Notes: generated by a model from the letters alone, not told the origin. A stretch of DNA of 64,000 bases from Thalassospira alkalitolerans (GCF_002115745.1 NZ_JFKB01000006.1:235696-299695), one strand, 5' to 3'; positions 25,161 to 35,110 are shown, numbered from the stretch's first letter. Program-made: numbers and translations.

Positions 25161-25899
25161 GTTCGATCCTCCCGGCGGTGCCATATACTGGCAGGCCGCG
25201 TTCAAGTTTTTCGATATGTTCGGGCACATGTTTGATGCTTTCGACCTCGACAATCTTGTCGCTATCGATTTCGGTCTGATCAACCATTTCATGCACCCAG
25301 GTGATTTCATAGGGGATGTGGATCGCCGTCCCGCCGCATTCAACAACCGGCAGAATATCGGATTTCATCGAATTGCCAATCATCACCGCCTCGTCGGGTT
25401 CAACCCCATATCGGCCAAAGATATTGCGATACGTCAGATGATCCTTTTCCGAAACGATCTCGACCCCGTCAAACAGGTTTTCAAGACCGGACCGTTCGAT
25501 CTTAAGCTGCTGGGCGATCAAATCGCCCTTGGTGATCAGAACCACCTTGCGATCAGGCTGTGCAGCATAATGGCGCAACACATCGCTGGCCCCGTCGATC
25601 AAACGGGTCGGTGCGCGCAACATCGATTTGCCGATTTCGGCCAGTTCGTGAATATCGGCAGCACCGATTTTTTTATCCGAAACCTCGATCGCGGTTTCGA
25701 TCATCGACAGCGCAAACCCGGTGATGCCATATCCATAGATCGAAAGATTGGCCAATTCGGCCTCATACAGACGATCATTGACGGTTTCAGCATCAACATA
25801 ATGACACAGCATTTCACGCAGACGGATATGTGCGTCGCGGAAAAGCGGCTCGTTGTGCCACAGCGTATCGTCGCCATCAAATGCAATCAGTTTATACAT
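25153..25899 (-). CDS. HAD-family hydrolase (phosphatase)
   Basis: 248 residues. HAD motif I FDGDDTLWHNE (D8 nucleophile, D10), motif II VVLITKGD (Thr), motif III Lys in SEKD, motif IV MIGNSMKSDI. The cap is helical (about 20-95), subclass IA. The FDGDDTLWHNEPLF start is characteristic of a conserved proteobacterial group without firm substrate. Overlaps the DUF1244 gene, so the two are translationally coupled. Confidence 0.85.
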   Translation of the reverse strand: MYKLIAFDGDDTLWHNEPLFRDAHIRLREMLCHYVDAETVNDRLYEAELANLSIYGYGITGFALSMIETAIEVSDKKIGAADIHELAEIGKSMLRAPTRLIDGASDVLRHYAAQPDRKVVLITKGDLIAQQLKIERSGLENLFDGVEIVSEKDHLTYRNIFGRYGVEPDEAVMIGNSMKSDILPVVECGGTAIHIPYEITWVHEMVDQTEIDSDKIVEVESIKHVPEHIEKLERGLPVYGTAGRIEHV

Positions 25900-26071
25900 G
25901 CTCTAAGCCTCGTTTCTTGTTCTTGGATGGCCATGCACAAAGCATCTCGCCTCAATCGGTGACCATAGGTCAGCCCGAAATCGCCGTAAAGCCCCGTTTA
26001 TTGTATTTAATATGCGTTGCAACTATTCGAAAGGGGTTGAAAGCACAAGTGGTTGAACAGGTTAAAAGAAA

Positions 26072-26102
26072 AGACGCCAACGATCTGATCGCCAGCGCCT
26101 CA
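26072..26102 (-). terminator. Wobble-rich terminator after the orphan nuclease-like gene
   Basis: On the minus strand a 14-15 bp stem around loop base A forms when G-U pairs are allowed (GGCGCTGGCGATC with GATCGTTGGCGTC), followed by TTTTCTTTT. It starts 20 bp after the stop of the 26123 gene and gives that gene a self-contained transcription unit. Confidence 0.65.
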
Positions 26103-26122
26103 AACTTTTAGAAATTTGTGAA

Positions 26123-27556
26123 TCAGTGAGTTACGGCATCCAACTTGTTTTGGAGAAAGTCACTGATGTTCCTTCGGGAACCAATAGACACGAGGTGGAG
26201 CATTTCGTTAAGATCATTATCCTCAAGAATGATGATCACCCCACGACCGTCCAAAGCAGCATCCTTGCATTTTTGAAGTAATCTAGCTCGGTCATTGACT
26301 GACCTACACAACAAGAAACCCAGAAATCCACGCGTATGACCAAACCTTCCAGTCAGCTGATCTAGCTCTGGATTGTTAATGTCCGTTGAGTAGTTTTTAC
26401 ATTCCACAGGCACGGATAGGGCTCTCGTTTGTGGAGATTGGAGTATCGAACTGAAAAATCCTCGCTCTCCTGTATTTGTATACTTAATATCCAAGCGCTT
26501 GCGGCCCTGATGTATCGCCATTTCCTTTATTGGGTTAATGAGGTTTGGATAAAATAGGAAAGTGAGAATGCCCAAAACACAGTTGTGGTAAACATCTGCA
26601 TCGTTGTTTCCTGTTGGTATGCCAGCAAGCACTCGGGGCAACTCACGTGCAAACTCTCTCTCATCAAACGCCGCATCAAAGTCTGTTGCACTCAAAGCGC
26701 CCTCAGCACCCTTCACTTGCTTATACAACTCAAGAACATTTGGATTATCTCGAACGAATTCTGCCAGAGCATCCTTAACGAAAGGATGCCTCTCTTTAAC
26801 ATCCTTCTTGAAAACGTGTGGTCTACCATCCTTGAAGAAGTGAACGATACCCGCTCCTGCTTCAAGATATTCTGCACGGAGATGCTCAATCATGTGGAAG
26901 TTATAGAACTCTTGCCCATCTAGACATAAACGTTGTCGAACACTGAACTTCGGCACCAAAAGAATTGGCAATCCCTGATATACAGGCAAATTAAGGGCTC
27001 TACTTTCCCATCGGCATGTGACCGGGTTCCAACATGGTGGCAAGGAGCTAACCTGCACGGTCTCAACATCATGAAGCTCACATTGATTTAATGTGTACGT
27101 AGCCAAGGGCTGTCTCAGTACATTGGTAGTAAGGTCTGAAATCAGATCCGGACCTACCCCGTGGATAAAAAGCTCTGCTTCTGCAACATCTGCGAGCAAA
27201 CCTGTCTCAAATGCCCGGCTGTTTCGAAGCGCACCAGCTAATTTTTTCGCTTTTTCAGTGCCGAACCCTCTCCCTCTCGGACTCCCCTTTGATTGGCCCA
27301 AATGTGTTTCATTTGGCTCTCCTAAATGAGATAGCAGGTGCACAACCTGCTCATCATTTCCAGCCCTTAGGCCTTGAAGAACCTCATCGAAGAAGCTCCG
27401 GATATGGTCTCCACACACCTCTGACCATTCATCCTCTCTAATTTGGATTGCATAGGGGTCCAAATAAAGCGGAACATCGCCATTAAGCTCAATATCTACG
27501 AAATCGAGCTCTGCTTGAGAATTCGACAAATGGAAAACGCTACTGAACCGAGCCAT
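26123..27556 (-). CDS. Orphan protein with PD-(D/E)XK nuclease-like motif, possible defence gene
   Basis: 477 residues, family not recognised. The C-terminal third shows a restriction-endonuclease-like active site: D356 in KRLDIKYTN, then E385-C-K387 in VPVECKNYS, followed by NPELDQLTGRFG (Q400) on the next helix, the order expected of PD-(D/E)XK folds. N-terminal region LDFVDIELNGDVPLYLDPYAI and a Gly/Arg-rich segment GSPRGRGFGTEKAKK (91-105) are distinctive but unassigned. No signal peptide or membrane segment. Base composition is clearly more AT-rich than the flanking genes, and the gene stands alone with its own terminator between two conserved operons, as acquired defence genes often do. 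DNA cleavage and defence are inferences. Confidence 0.6.
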   Translation of the reverse strand: MARFSSVFHLSNSQAELDFVDIELNGDVPLYLDPYAIQIREDEWSEVCGDHIRSFFDEVLQGLRAGNDEQVVHLLSHLGEPNETHLGQSKGSPRGRGFGTEKAKKLAGALRNSRAFETGLLADVAEAELFIHGVGPDLISDLTTNVLRQPLATYTLNQCELHDVETVQVSSLPPCWNPVTCRWESRALNLPVYQGLPILLVPKFSVRQRLCLDGQEFYNFHMIEHLRAEYLEAGAGIVHFFKDGRPHVFKKDVKERHPFVKDALAEFVRDNPNVLELYKQVKGAEGALSATDFDAAFDEREFARELPRVLAGIPTGNNDADVYHNCVLGILTFLFYPNLINPIKEMAIHQGRKRLDIKYTNTGERGFFSSILQSPQTRALSVPVECKNYSTDINNPELDQLTGRFGHTRGFLGFLLCRSVNDRARLLQKCKDAALDGRGVIIILEDNDLNEMLHLVSIGSRRNISDFLQNKLDAVTH

Positions 27557-27607
27557 AAAAATCCCCCAAAGTATAAATAAAGTATATCGCCTCTGGAGAC
27601 GCTAAGA

Positions 27608-27627
27608 AACTACCACTAATAGTAGTT
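27608..27627. promoter_or_regulatory. Inverted repeat upstream of the orphan nuclease-like gene
   Basis: AACTAC (27608-27613) and GTAGTT (27622-27627) form a dyad 52 bp before the start of the minus-strand gene at 27556, in an AT-rich stretch. It could be an operator; no regulator gene is nearby. Weak evidence. Confidence 0.3.
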
Positions 27628-27640
27628 ACCGAATTTAGTT

Positions 27641-27677
27641 AACAACAAAGGCACTGACCGTTTCAAGTCAGCGCCTT
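27641..27677 (-). terminator. Intrinsic terminator after pccA
   Basis: AAGGCGCTGAC and GTCAGTGCCTT (minus strand) form an 11-bp stem with one G-U pair, followed by TTTGTTGTTAAC. It ends the pccB-pccA transcript, 34 bp after the pccA stop. Confidence 0.8.
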
Positions 27678-27710
27678 CATCAAGCATCGTCCAAGAGGGA
27701 CACTGACGGC

Positions 27711-29711
27711 TTATTCGTCTTTCTCGAACTCGATGATGATCGCATCAACCGACAGGTTGCCCCCCTGTTCGGCGTGGATTTTTTTGACCACACCTTTGCT
27801 TTCGGCCTTCAGCACATTTTCCATCTTCATCGCTTCAAGGATGCACAATTCCTCGCCCGGCTGAACGGTCTGGCCTTCCTCGACCGAGACCTTGACCAAA
27901 AGGCCCGGCATCGGCGACAGCAGGAAGTTGGACATATCTGGCGGGGCCTTGAACGGCATCAGTTTTTGCAATTCGGCCACACGCGGCATCATCACCTTAA
28001 AGCTGCGCTGAATGCCATTGGCCGACAGGCGATAACCGATCCCTTCAAGGTCAATCTGCACACAGACCGGGCCGCCATCAATGTCGCCGACAAACATCGC
28101 ATCACCGATTTTCCAACCCGAGGATACGCCATAGCTGCGATCCCCGATGGCGATAATATAATCATTGTTAACACCGTCGATTTCAATATCGAACGCAGTG
28201 TGATCATCACCGCAAACCGCGACCCAGCTTTCGGCAATTTCCAGCGGATGGTCGCTGACCTGGCCGGTAATACGGGCATTGCGTTCGGTCACGCGCTGGT
28301 TCAAATAGGCCGCAACCACAACAAGGGTTGCCGGATCATCATTGGGCAGATCATCGGCCGAGAACCCATCGGGGTATTCTTCGGCGATGAAATTGGTGGT
28401 GATATTACCCGACTGGAACCGTTTATTGGCCATCACAGCCGCCAGGAACGGGATATTGTGCGAAATACCGCGAATGTAATAGGCATCAAGGGCCGCGCGC
28501 ATTTCAGAAATCGCATCGTCGCGGGTTTCCCCATAGGTCACGAGTTTCGCAACCATCGGATCGTAATACATCGAAATCTCGCCGCCTTCGAAGACACCGG
28601 TATCGACACGCACCGACGCACTTTCAACAGGCGGCTGATAATGCACCAAACGCCCGGTTGACGGCAGGAACTCGCGGAACGGGTCTTCGGCATAGACGCG
28701 GGTTTCCATCGCCCAGCCGGTCAGTTTGACGTCATCTTGCTTAAGGGTCAGCTTTTCCCTATCGGCGATTTTGATCATCCATTCAACAAGGTCTTCGCCG
28801 GTGACAAGTTCGGTCACCGGGTGTTCGACCTGAAGCCTTGTGTTCATTTCAAGGAAGTAGAAATTCTTGTCTTTATCAACAATGAATTCCACCGTCCCGG
28901 CCGAGCAATAATTGACCGCATGTGACAGCGCCACCGCCTGTTCGCCCATCGCCTTGCGGGTTTCTGGATCGATGAAAGGCGACGGGGCTTCTTCAACAAC
29001 CTTTTGATGGCGGCGCTGGATTGAACATTCGCGTTCACCCAAATAGATGCCGTGGCCGTGCTTGTCACACAGAACCTGAATTTCGATATGGCGCGGTTCT
29101 TCGACAAACTTTTCGATAAAGACGCGATCATCGCCAAACGAATTGGCGGCTTCCGACGTTGCGCGTTCAAACCCTTCGCGGCATTCGGCGTCATTGCGCG
29201 CGATGCGCATGCCTTTGCCGCCGCCGCCCGCCGATGCCTTTAACATCACCGGATAACCGACGTCATTGGCGATTTTAACCGCCTCGGCGGTATCCTTGAT
29301 CACGCCCATATAGCCCGGCACGGTCGAAACCCCGGCGTCGGCGGCGATTTTCTTGGAGGTGATTTTATCGCCCATCGCGGCAATCGCGCCAACCGGCGGG
29401 CCGATAAAGGCGATGTTTTCCGCATCCAGCGCCTTGGCAAAGGCCTGATTTTCCGACAAGAAGCCATAGCCGGGATGGACGGCTTCGGCACCGGTCGATT
29501 TACACGCGCCAATGATTTTATCGATAATCAAATACGATTGGTTGCTCGGCGCCGGGCCGATATGCACCGCTTCGTCGGCCATCTGCACATGCAGGGCATT
29601 TTTATCGGCGTCGGAATAAACCGCCACCGTGGCAATGCCCATCTTGCGGGCTGATTTGATCACACGGCAGGCAATTTCGCCGCGGTTGGCAATCAGGATT
29701 TTCTTGAACAT
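27711..29711 (-). CDS. pccA: Acetyl/propionyl-CoA carboxylase, biotin carboxylase-BCCP subunit (alpha)
   Basis: 666 residues from ATG 29711 (MFKKILIANRGEIACRV). Biotin carboxylase domain with ATP-grasp signature KASAGGGGKGMR, EKFVEEPRHIE and MNTRLQVEHPVTE (residues 1-450), a linking BT region (about 500-590), and a C-terminal biotinyl domain with the EAMKMEN motif, biotinylated Lys about residue 629. With the pccB product it carboxylates propionyl-CoA to methylmalonyl-CoA using ATP and bicarbonate, in propionate, odd-chain fatty acid and Val/Ile breakdown. Encoded 32 bp after pccB. Confidence 0.93.
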   Translation of the reverse strand: MFKKILIANRGEIACRVIKSARKMGIATVAVYSDADKNALHVQMADEAVHIGPAPSNQSYLIIDKIIGACKSTGAEAVHPGYGFLSENQAFAKALDAENIAFIGPPVGAIAAMGDKITSKKIAADAGVSTVPGYMGVIKDTAEAVKIANDVGYPVMLKASAGGGGKGMRIARNDAECREGFERATSEAANSFGDDRVFIEKFVEEPRHIEIQVLCDKHGHGIYLGERECSIQRRHQKVVEEAPSPFIDPETRKAMGEQAVALSHAVNYCSAGTVEFIVDKDKNFYFLEMNTRLQVEHPVTELVTGEDLVEWMIKIADREKLTLKQDDVKLTGWAMETRVYAEDPFREFLPSTGRLVHYQPPVESASVRVDTGVFEGGEISMYYDPMVAKLVTYGETRDDAISEMRAALDAYYIRGISHNIPFLAAVMANKRFQSGNITTNFIAEEYPDGFSADDLPNDDPATLVVVAAYLNQRVTERNARITGQVSDHPLEIAESWVAVCGDDHTAFDIEIDGVNNDYIIAIGDRSYGVSSGWKIGDAMFVGDIDGGPVCVQIDLEGIGYRLSANGIQRSFKVMMPRVAELQKLMPFKAPPDMSNFLLSPMPGLLVKVSVEEGQTVQPGEELCILEAMKMENVLKAESKGVVKKIHAEQGGNLSVDAIIIEFEKDE

Positions 29712-29743
29712 GAAAGTGCTCTCCCCAATGGATTGTCGCGACG

Positions 29744-31276
29744 TTACAACGGAATGTTGCCGTGTTTGCGGGCCGGGTTTTTGATGTCTTTGTTGCGCAG
29801 CATGGCAAGCGATTTGCACACGCGACGGCGCGTGCCATGCGGCATGATGACATCATCAATGAACCCCTTGCGCCCTGCGACAAACGGGTTGGCAAATTTT
29901 TCGCGATATTCTTCGGTGCGGGCTTCAATCTTGGCCGGGTCGTTCATATCGGCCCGGAAAATGATTTCCACCGCGCCCTTTGGCCCCATCACGGCAATTT
30001 CCGCTGTCGGCCAGGCATAGTTGACATCGCCCCGCAGATGCTTGGATGCCATCACGTCATAGGCTCCGCCATAAGCCTTGCGGGTGATCACGGTGACCTT
30101 TGGCACCGTGGCCTCGGCATAGGCATACAGCAGTTTCGCACCATGTTTGATGATGCCGCCATATTCCTGTGCGGTGCCCGGCATAAAGCCCGGCACATCG
30201 ACAAAGGTCACAATCGGAATGTTATAGGCATCACAGAACCGAACGAACCGCGCGGCCTTTTTCGATGATGCAATATCAAGACACCCCGCCAGAACCATCG
30301 GCTGATTGGCGACAATCCCCACCGTGCGACCATCCATGCGCGCCATGCCAACCAGAATGTTTTTGGCATGATCGGGCTGAATTTCATAAAAGTCGCCTTC
30401 ATCAACGACCTTTGCGATCAGTTCCTTCATGTCATAGGGCATGTTGGGATTTTCAGGGACCAGCGTATCAAGCGAGAAATCATCGCGATTTAACGGGTCT
30501 TCGCACAGGCGTGCAGGCGGCTTTTCCTTATTGGACAGCGGCAGGAAATCAATGAACCGGCGCGTCTGCAACAACAGATCAACATCGTTTTCAAACGCCA
30601 GATCGGCCACACCGGAAATGCTGGTATGGGTCATCGCCCCACCGAGTTCCTCGTGGGTGACTTCTTCATGCGTCACGGTTTTAACCACATCCGGGCCGGT
30701 CACGAACATGTATGAACTGTCCTTGACCATAAAGATAAAGTCCGTCATCGCCGGGCTATAAACCGCACCGCCCGCGCACGGGCCCATGATCAGGGAAACC
30801 TGGGGGATAACGCCCGATGCCTCGACATTGCGTTGAAATACATCGGCATAACCGGCAAGGCTTTCGACACCTTCTTGGATCCGCGCCCCACCGGAATCGT
30901 TAATCCCGATCACCGGCGCGCCGACTTTCATTGCCTGATCCATGATCTTGCAAATCTTGCGCGCTTGGGCACCCGAAAGCGCGCCGCCAAATACGGTGAA
31001 ATCCTGGGAAAAGACAAACACCAGACGGCCATTGACCGTGCCATGGCCGGTAACCACCCCATCGCCGGGAATGCGATTTTCCTGCATGTCGAAATCAACG
31101 CAATCATGTTCGACAAACATGTCCCATTCTTCGAACGAGCCATCGTCAAGAAGAACGTCAAGACGCTCGCGCGCGGTCAGTTTGCCTTTGCCGTGCTGAT
31201 TATCAATGCGGCGCTGACCGCCGCCCATTGCCGCTTCGTCGCGCTTGGCTTCGAGCTTGGCGATAATATCCTGCAT
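29744..31276 (-). CDS. pccB: Propionyl-CoA carboxylase carboxyltransferase subunit (beta)
   Basis: 510 residues. Carboxyltransferase halves visible: N-terminal [22 protein letters not shown] start, [19 protein letters not shown] and [17 protein letters not shown] (oxyanion-forming), C-terminal [29 protein letters not shown] and [12 protein letters not shown]. This pattern fits PccB rather than MccB or AccD. It transfers CO2 from biotin to propionyl-CoA as a 6:6 complex with PccA. The upstream 227 bp contain a perfect palindrome GGAATATTCC (31333-31342). Confidence 0.93.
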   Translation of the reverse strand: MQDIIAKLEAKRDEAAMGGGQRRIDNQHGKGKLTARERLDVLLDDGSFEEWDMFVEHDCVDFDMQENRIPGDGVVTGHGTVNGRLVFVFSQDFTVFGGALSGAQARKICKIMDQAMKVGAPVIGINDSGGARIQEGVESLAGYADVFQRNVEASGVIPQVSLIMGPCAGGAVYSPAMTDFIFMVKDSSYMFVTGPDVVKTVTHEEVTHEELGGAMTHTSISGVADLAFENDVDLLLQTRRFIDFLPLSNKEKPPARLCEDPLNRDDFSLDTLVPENPNMPYDMKELIAKVVDEGDFYEIQPDHAKNILVGMARMDGRTVGIVANQPMVLAGCLDIASSKKAARFVRFCDAYNIPIVTFVDVPGFMPGTAQEYGGIIKHGAKLLYAYAEATVPKVTVITRKAYGGAYDVMASKHLRGDVNYAWPTAEIAVMGPKGAVEIIFRADMNDPAKIEARTEEYREKFANPFVAGRKGFIDDVIMPHGTRRRVCKSLAMLRNKDIKNPARKHGNIPL

Positions 31277-31332
31277 ATTGCGTGATCCTTACTTTGGGCC
31301 GCCCGGAATACGTTGATGCCAGTTCTGTGTTC

Positions 31333-31342
31333 GGAATATTCC
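31333..31342. promoter_or_regulatory. Palindrome upstream of pccB
   Basis: Perfect palindrome GGAATATTCC 57 bp before the pccB start, with further GGAAT copies at 31346 and 31367 in the same region. A regulator site is possible; no known consensus was matched. Confidence 0.3.
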
Positions 31343-31503
31343 AATGGAATAGCATTATTCGGTACTGGAATGCCAATTATTTTTAACACTCTGGTACAAG
31401 ACAAAAATGACGCCCAACCGCCTGATTTCCCTAACGTCATCAAGATATGTAAGTTCGGGCTGTACTAAAGTCTAGCAGGGTCGGCAAAACAGCGCCGACA
31501 CAA

Positions 31504-33762
31504 TCACCCGTCGATGGGAAGATCTGACTGCGCGCAGGAATTGCAGGGCGGATTGGCCTGATCAGGGCAGGCACCAGCATTATCCGATTCGAAATAGCAG
31601 AATCGGTTCCGACCACAATTTTTGGCCTGATAAAGTGCAAGATCAGCTTCGCGATACAGGTTTTCGCTGTCGTCATGGCAGGCCGCAATGCCGATGCTGA
31701 CGCCGATATGGATATCATGGCCATCGATCACAAACGTTTCCGATATCGCGTCAATGATGCGCTTTGCCGGGATCGCAGCATCCGTGATTTTATCGACGAG
31801 CGGTAATATGATCGCAAATTCATCCCCGCCAAGCCGCGTGATGATATCGGCCTCGCGGGAAAATTTGCGCAACACCTGTGCGACTTCGATCAACAGCTTG
31901 TCACCAACCGGATGACCGAATGTATCATTCACCGGTTTGAAATGATCAAGGTCAAGCAGCATCAGCACAACATTCTTGCCCAGCCGCTGGTTTATCTTAA
32001 TCACCTTGGCCAACATCGTATCGAATTGATGACGATTGCCCAGACCGGTCAACGTGTCGGTCTGAGCCATGCGGCGAATTTCCTGTTCAACCTTTTTGGA
32101 TGGCGTGATGTCGGCAAGCATGCCCGACATGCGCAAAGGTCGGCCATCCTTGGACCATTCAGCGACCTTGCCGCGATTCAACACCCAAACCCAGTCACCA
32201 TTCTTGTGACGCAGGCGGCATTCATATTCGAAATAACCAAGTTCGCGATCAAAGACCTGTTGCAGTTGCTCATTTGCCTGCGCCAGATCTTCGGGATGGC
32301 AAAACTGCGCCCATGTATCAATCGTGGTCTCGCCAAGTTCGGCCAGTTCATAACCGATGATTTCCGCCCAGCGTTCATTCAGATGCAATTTACCGGTCTG
32401 CACATACCATTCCCAGGTCCCGACATTGGTGCCCCAGATGATTTCATTCAAACGCTGTCGTTCCGCAGAAAGTTCAACATTCACATGTTCAAGTTCGTGT
32501 TCATAGGCATTGCGTTCGGTGACATCGAAAATGACCGAATGGATATAGTCCTGCCCGTCGATCTGCACCGCGCCACAATGGGCAACAACATCACGGATAT
32601 CGCCACTGGCAAGCATGTGCTTGAACGAAAATGTGCCTTTCCCATCGGTAAGGACCTTTGCCATTGACCGCCTTACAACCGTGACCGAAGACCGGTTGAT
32701 TTGCGTAACCTTCATCTTGCGCAGTTTATCCTCGGGATAACCGTAAAAGACACAGGCCGCATCGTTCACATCGACAATATCACCCGTGGACGGATCGATC
32801 AGAAGCTTGATCGCCGTGGTCCGCTCAAACATCTGGCGATACATTTTTGCGTGCTCAATCATGGCAACTTCGGCGCGTTTCAATTCCGAAATATCGGCAA
32901 AGGAAACGATCACACCATCGGACTGGCCATTGGCCTCGTCCCGCAGCGGTTCTGCATTCAACCGTATCCAGACCCGATCCCCGTTTGCATGGTTGACACC
33001 CACCACAACACCAAACTCACCGCGCCCGGTTTTTAACACTCGGGCGGCAAGATGCACGCCATCGGCAAAGGACGCACCGTTTTCATACACGCAATTCCAG
33101 CGCGGATCGGATGGCATTGCGCCACTCAGTTCGGCCCGCGTCAGACCCAATATTTTAAGGGCGGCGACGTTGCATTCAACAACTTCGCCCGACGGGCCAA
33201 AAACCACAACCCCCTCGGCCAGGGCGCCAAGCAGATGTTCGTAACGGCGACTGGACTTTTCCAAGGCGACGGTGATCTGGCGGCGCGAACTTAGGTCGCG
33301 CAGACTGCCCAAAATAACCCCGACACCCTTGGCTGTGGTTTTACGAATAACGGCTTGGTCATAAACCTCGATCCAATGGCCATCGACATGGCGCAACCGA
33401 AATGTCCGGCGCATTTCGCCGTCCGGCCAATTGGCGGGGTTTCGGGTTCGAACGATCTGGTCGGCATCATCGGGATGGACGTAAAAACGCCACCACTCTG
33501 TCGCGGAAAAATCGATATCACTGGCCGCGTAACCAAGCATCCGTCCGATTGCCGGACTGACATAGCTTTCGGTCGGATTATCCAGATCAATACAATACAA
33601 AAGGTTTTCAGGGATATGGTTTATCCCATCCGCGTCACGGCATGTGTCAAAATCCTGCCCGATCAAATCGGCAGGACAAGACACATGATCATCTGGCCCC
33701 TTCCCGTCCAACCGGGACAGAATCAGCTCTTTGATGCGATCAGCATTCGACGACGGCGACAT
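31504..33762 (-). CDS. Multi-PAS diguanylate cyclase
   Basis: 752 residues from ATG 33762, preceded by AAAGG; a longer frame to 33846 has no ribosome-binding site. About four PAS/PAC modules occupy residues 20-570 (e.g. HLLGALAEGVVVFGPSGEVVECN; PSTGDIVDVNDAACVFYGY; WGTNVGTWEWYVQTGKLHLNERW, each quoted by its core), followed by a GGDEF domain with intact GGDEF (645-649) and an RxxD inhibitory site (READ, 636-639) exactly five residues upstream. No EAL domain and no membrane segment, so it is a cytosolic c-di-GMP synthase with product inhibition. A Cys-rich tail (CPDQANPPCNSC) is unusual. Ligand unknown. Confidence 0.9.
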   Translation of the reverse strand: MSPSSNADRIKELILSRLDGKGPDDHVSCPADLIGQDFDTCRDADGINHIPENLLYCIDLDNPTESYVSPAIGRMLGYAASDIDFSATEWWRFYVHPDDADQIVRTRNPANWPDGEMRRTFRLRHVDGHWIEVYDQAVIRKTTAKGVGVILGSLRDLSSRRQITVALEKSSRRYEHLLGALAEGVVVFGPSGEVVECNVAALKILGLTRAELSGAMPSDPRWNCVYENGASFADGVHLAARVLKTGRGEFGVVVGVNHANGDRVWIRLNAEPLRDEANGQSDGVIVSFADISELKRAEVAMIEHAKMYRQMFERTTAIKLLIDPSTGDIVDVNDAACVFYGYPEDKLRKMKVTQINRSSVTVVRRSMAKVLTDGKGTFSFKHMLASGDIRDVVAHCGAVQIDGQDYIHSVIFDVTERNAYEHELEHVNVELSAERQRLNEIIWGTNVGTWEWYVQTGKLHLNERWAEIIGYELAELGETTIDTWAQFCHPEDLAQANEQLQQVFDRELGYFEYECRLRHKNGDWVWVLNRGKVAEWSKDGRPLRMSGMLADITPSKKVEQEIRRMAQTDTLTGLGNRHQFDTMLAKVIKINQRLGKNVVLMLLDLDHFKPVNDTFGHPVGDKLLIEVAQVLRKFSREADIITRLGGDEFAIILPLVDKITDAAIPAKRIIDAISETFVIDGHDIHIGVSIGIAACHDDSENLYREADLALYQAKNCGRNRFCYFESDNAGACPDQANPPCNSCAQSDLPIDG

Positions 33763-34142
33763 ATCGAACAGTACCTTTAAAACTATTTTCCAAGGGCCCG
33801 TGATGGTGGCATGCCAGAAATCCAATTCATTGGCGCACCAACCCATGCCGACGGGACACCCTATTCTTTAGGATGTAAATTCTTATCATAAAATACCATT
33901 GTATAGTATCGATTACGTTGATATCGAGCAAACACAAAGCCGAAATTTTTCGCAACCTATCTCAACCGCCCGTCACAAGCAAAACTAAGAAACCCGCACA
34001 AAATCAGCTGAAAACCCAAAACCGGGTCTCGCCCCTGCTATTTTGGCAGGCGCTTATTCGCCCCGCAAAAGCCAATCCATGCATCGGGATGCACGTTATA
34101 ATCAACAAAATCCGGGAAGCTTCCAACACCAATGGATAGGCA
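33763..34142. other. Intergenic region without recognised genes
   Basis: About 380 bp between the diguanylate cyclase start and the atp12 terminator. No coding region or RNA signature is supported. The part 33860-33960 is AT-rich and would hold the cyclase promoter. Confidence 0.6.
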
Positions 34143-34144
34143 AT

Positions 34145-34173
34145 AAAAAAGGGGAACGGCAATGCCATCCCCC
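34145..34173 (-). terminator. Intrinsic terminator after atp12
   Basis: GGGG-GGC/GCC-CCCC stem on the minus strand (plus strand 34151-34172) followed by TTTTTTATT. Ends 39 bp after the atp12 stop codon. Confidence 0.75.
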
Positions 34174-34211
34174 TGTGCAATCAGATATTCCGATATACAG
34201 ACCCAATCCGG

Positions 34212-34928
34212 TTACGGCAGCAGGTCCAGATACCGCCCCGCCGCCAGCAATTCCGCCCGATGACGATCCCGGCGCACAACGGCCTCGGCATCCGCCCCCC
34301 ATTGCTCGATGGCATAAATCTCGTCAAGCTGGGAATATTCAAACGCCTGTTCCGCACTAATCCGCCCGCGCAGGGTCGCAAGCCCGATAATCACCGATCC
34401 CGACACCGTGGTCAGGGTATGCAGGGCCGTCAGATAGTAATCATCAAGCGTCTTGATCGTGTCTTGTATGTTGATCAGGGCTTCGTCATTTTGCGATATC
34501 GGCATGACGCCTTCAGTCACCGACAGGGCCACTCGCAAGTCATCTTGCGCCCAATCAAGCAGGGGTTGCCATGCTTCGGCCTGTCGCAAAACAAGATCAT
34601 CGGGGAACGATGCGCGATAACATAACAGGTCAGACCGGCCAAAACCGGTCAGCTCGGCAATCACGGCATCACGGTGCGGTCGCACACGGTCAATTGCCGT
34701 TGCCGCCAGCTGCATGATCGGCATGGTTGCGGGCACAACCTTTTCGCCCTGCGCATCCCATTCGGTGGCAATTTCATGCGCAAGCTGTTCAACAGGCAAG
34801 ACAAATTCGGCCTTGCCCGGGGTTTTTACCGCCCGGTCGTCCAGGTGAATGCGCCATCCCTGTGCCGCGTCATCCCGCACAGCTTCGGCTTTTTTATAAA
34901 AACGTTTGATCGATTTTCTAAGCATCAT
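34212..34928 (-). CDS. Atp12-family F1-ATPase assembly chaperone
   Basis: 238 residues from ATG 34928 (adjacent ATG 34925 also possible). Conserved block KRFYKKAEAV...GWRIHLDDRAVKTPGKAEF, LPVEQLAHEIATEWDAQGEKV, and the Pro-Met-Met-like PATMPIMQLAATAIDRV identify the ATP12 family, the mitochondrial F1 alpha-subunit chaperone whose bacterial relatives are confined mostly to alphaproteobacteria. FGRSDLLCYRA and the helical C-terminal half are family-typical. Here it is not next to atp genes. Confidence 0.9.
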   Translation of the reverse strand: MMLRKSIKRFYKKAEAVRDDAAQGWRIHLDDRAVKTPGKAEFVLPVEQLAHEIATEWDAQGEKVVPATMPIMQLAATAIDRVRPHRDAVIAELTGFGRSDLLCYRASFPDDLVLRQAEAWQPLLDWAQDDLRVALSVTEGVMPISQNDEALINIQDTIKTLDDYYLTALHTLTTVSGSVIIGLATLRGRISAEQAFEYSQLDEIYAIEQWGADAEAVVRRDRHRAELLAAGRYLDLLP

Positions 34929-35018
34929 GGCGATATGCCCAAATCCAGTGCCTTGTGCAAGTGATTTGACTCCTCCGCCCCTTTCTCGGGCGATTATCAA
35001 GAATTTCTGTATAATTTT

Positions 35019-35041
35019 TGGTCAAATTACCCCATTGACCA
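35019..35041. promoter_or_regulatory. Perfect palindrome, candidate activator (bEBP) site
   Basis: TGGTCAA and TTGACCA form a perfect 7-bp dyad separated by 9 bases. Its centre lies about 82 bp upstream of the sigma-54 -24 element, the position expected of an enhancer-binding protein site. It does not match the NtrC consensus (GCACC-N5-GGTGC). Confidence 0.5.
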
Positions 35042-35110
35042 TTTATTCAACACCCTTACTCTACCTGTAACGATCCCTTCATATGAGCAAAAACAAGCAA
35101 ATCGGGGATT

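Noticed and set aside
27774..28661. Long open frame antisense to pccA (295 codons)
   Set aside because: It lies opposite a clearly conserved gene, is rich in His/Arg/Ile from reverse-complement codon bias, and has no ribosome-binding site.
31480..31499. GTCGGC/GCCGAC stem just after the diguanylate cyclase stop
   Set aside because: Six-bp stem without U-run; too weak to call a terminator.
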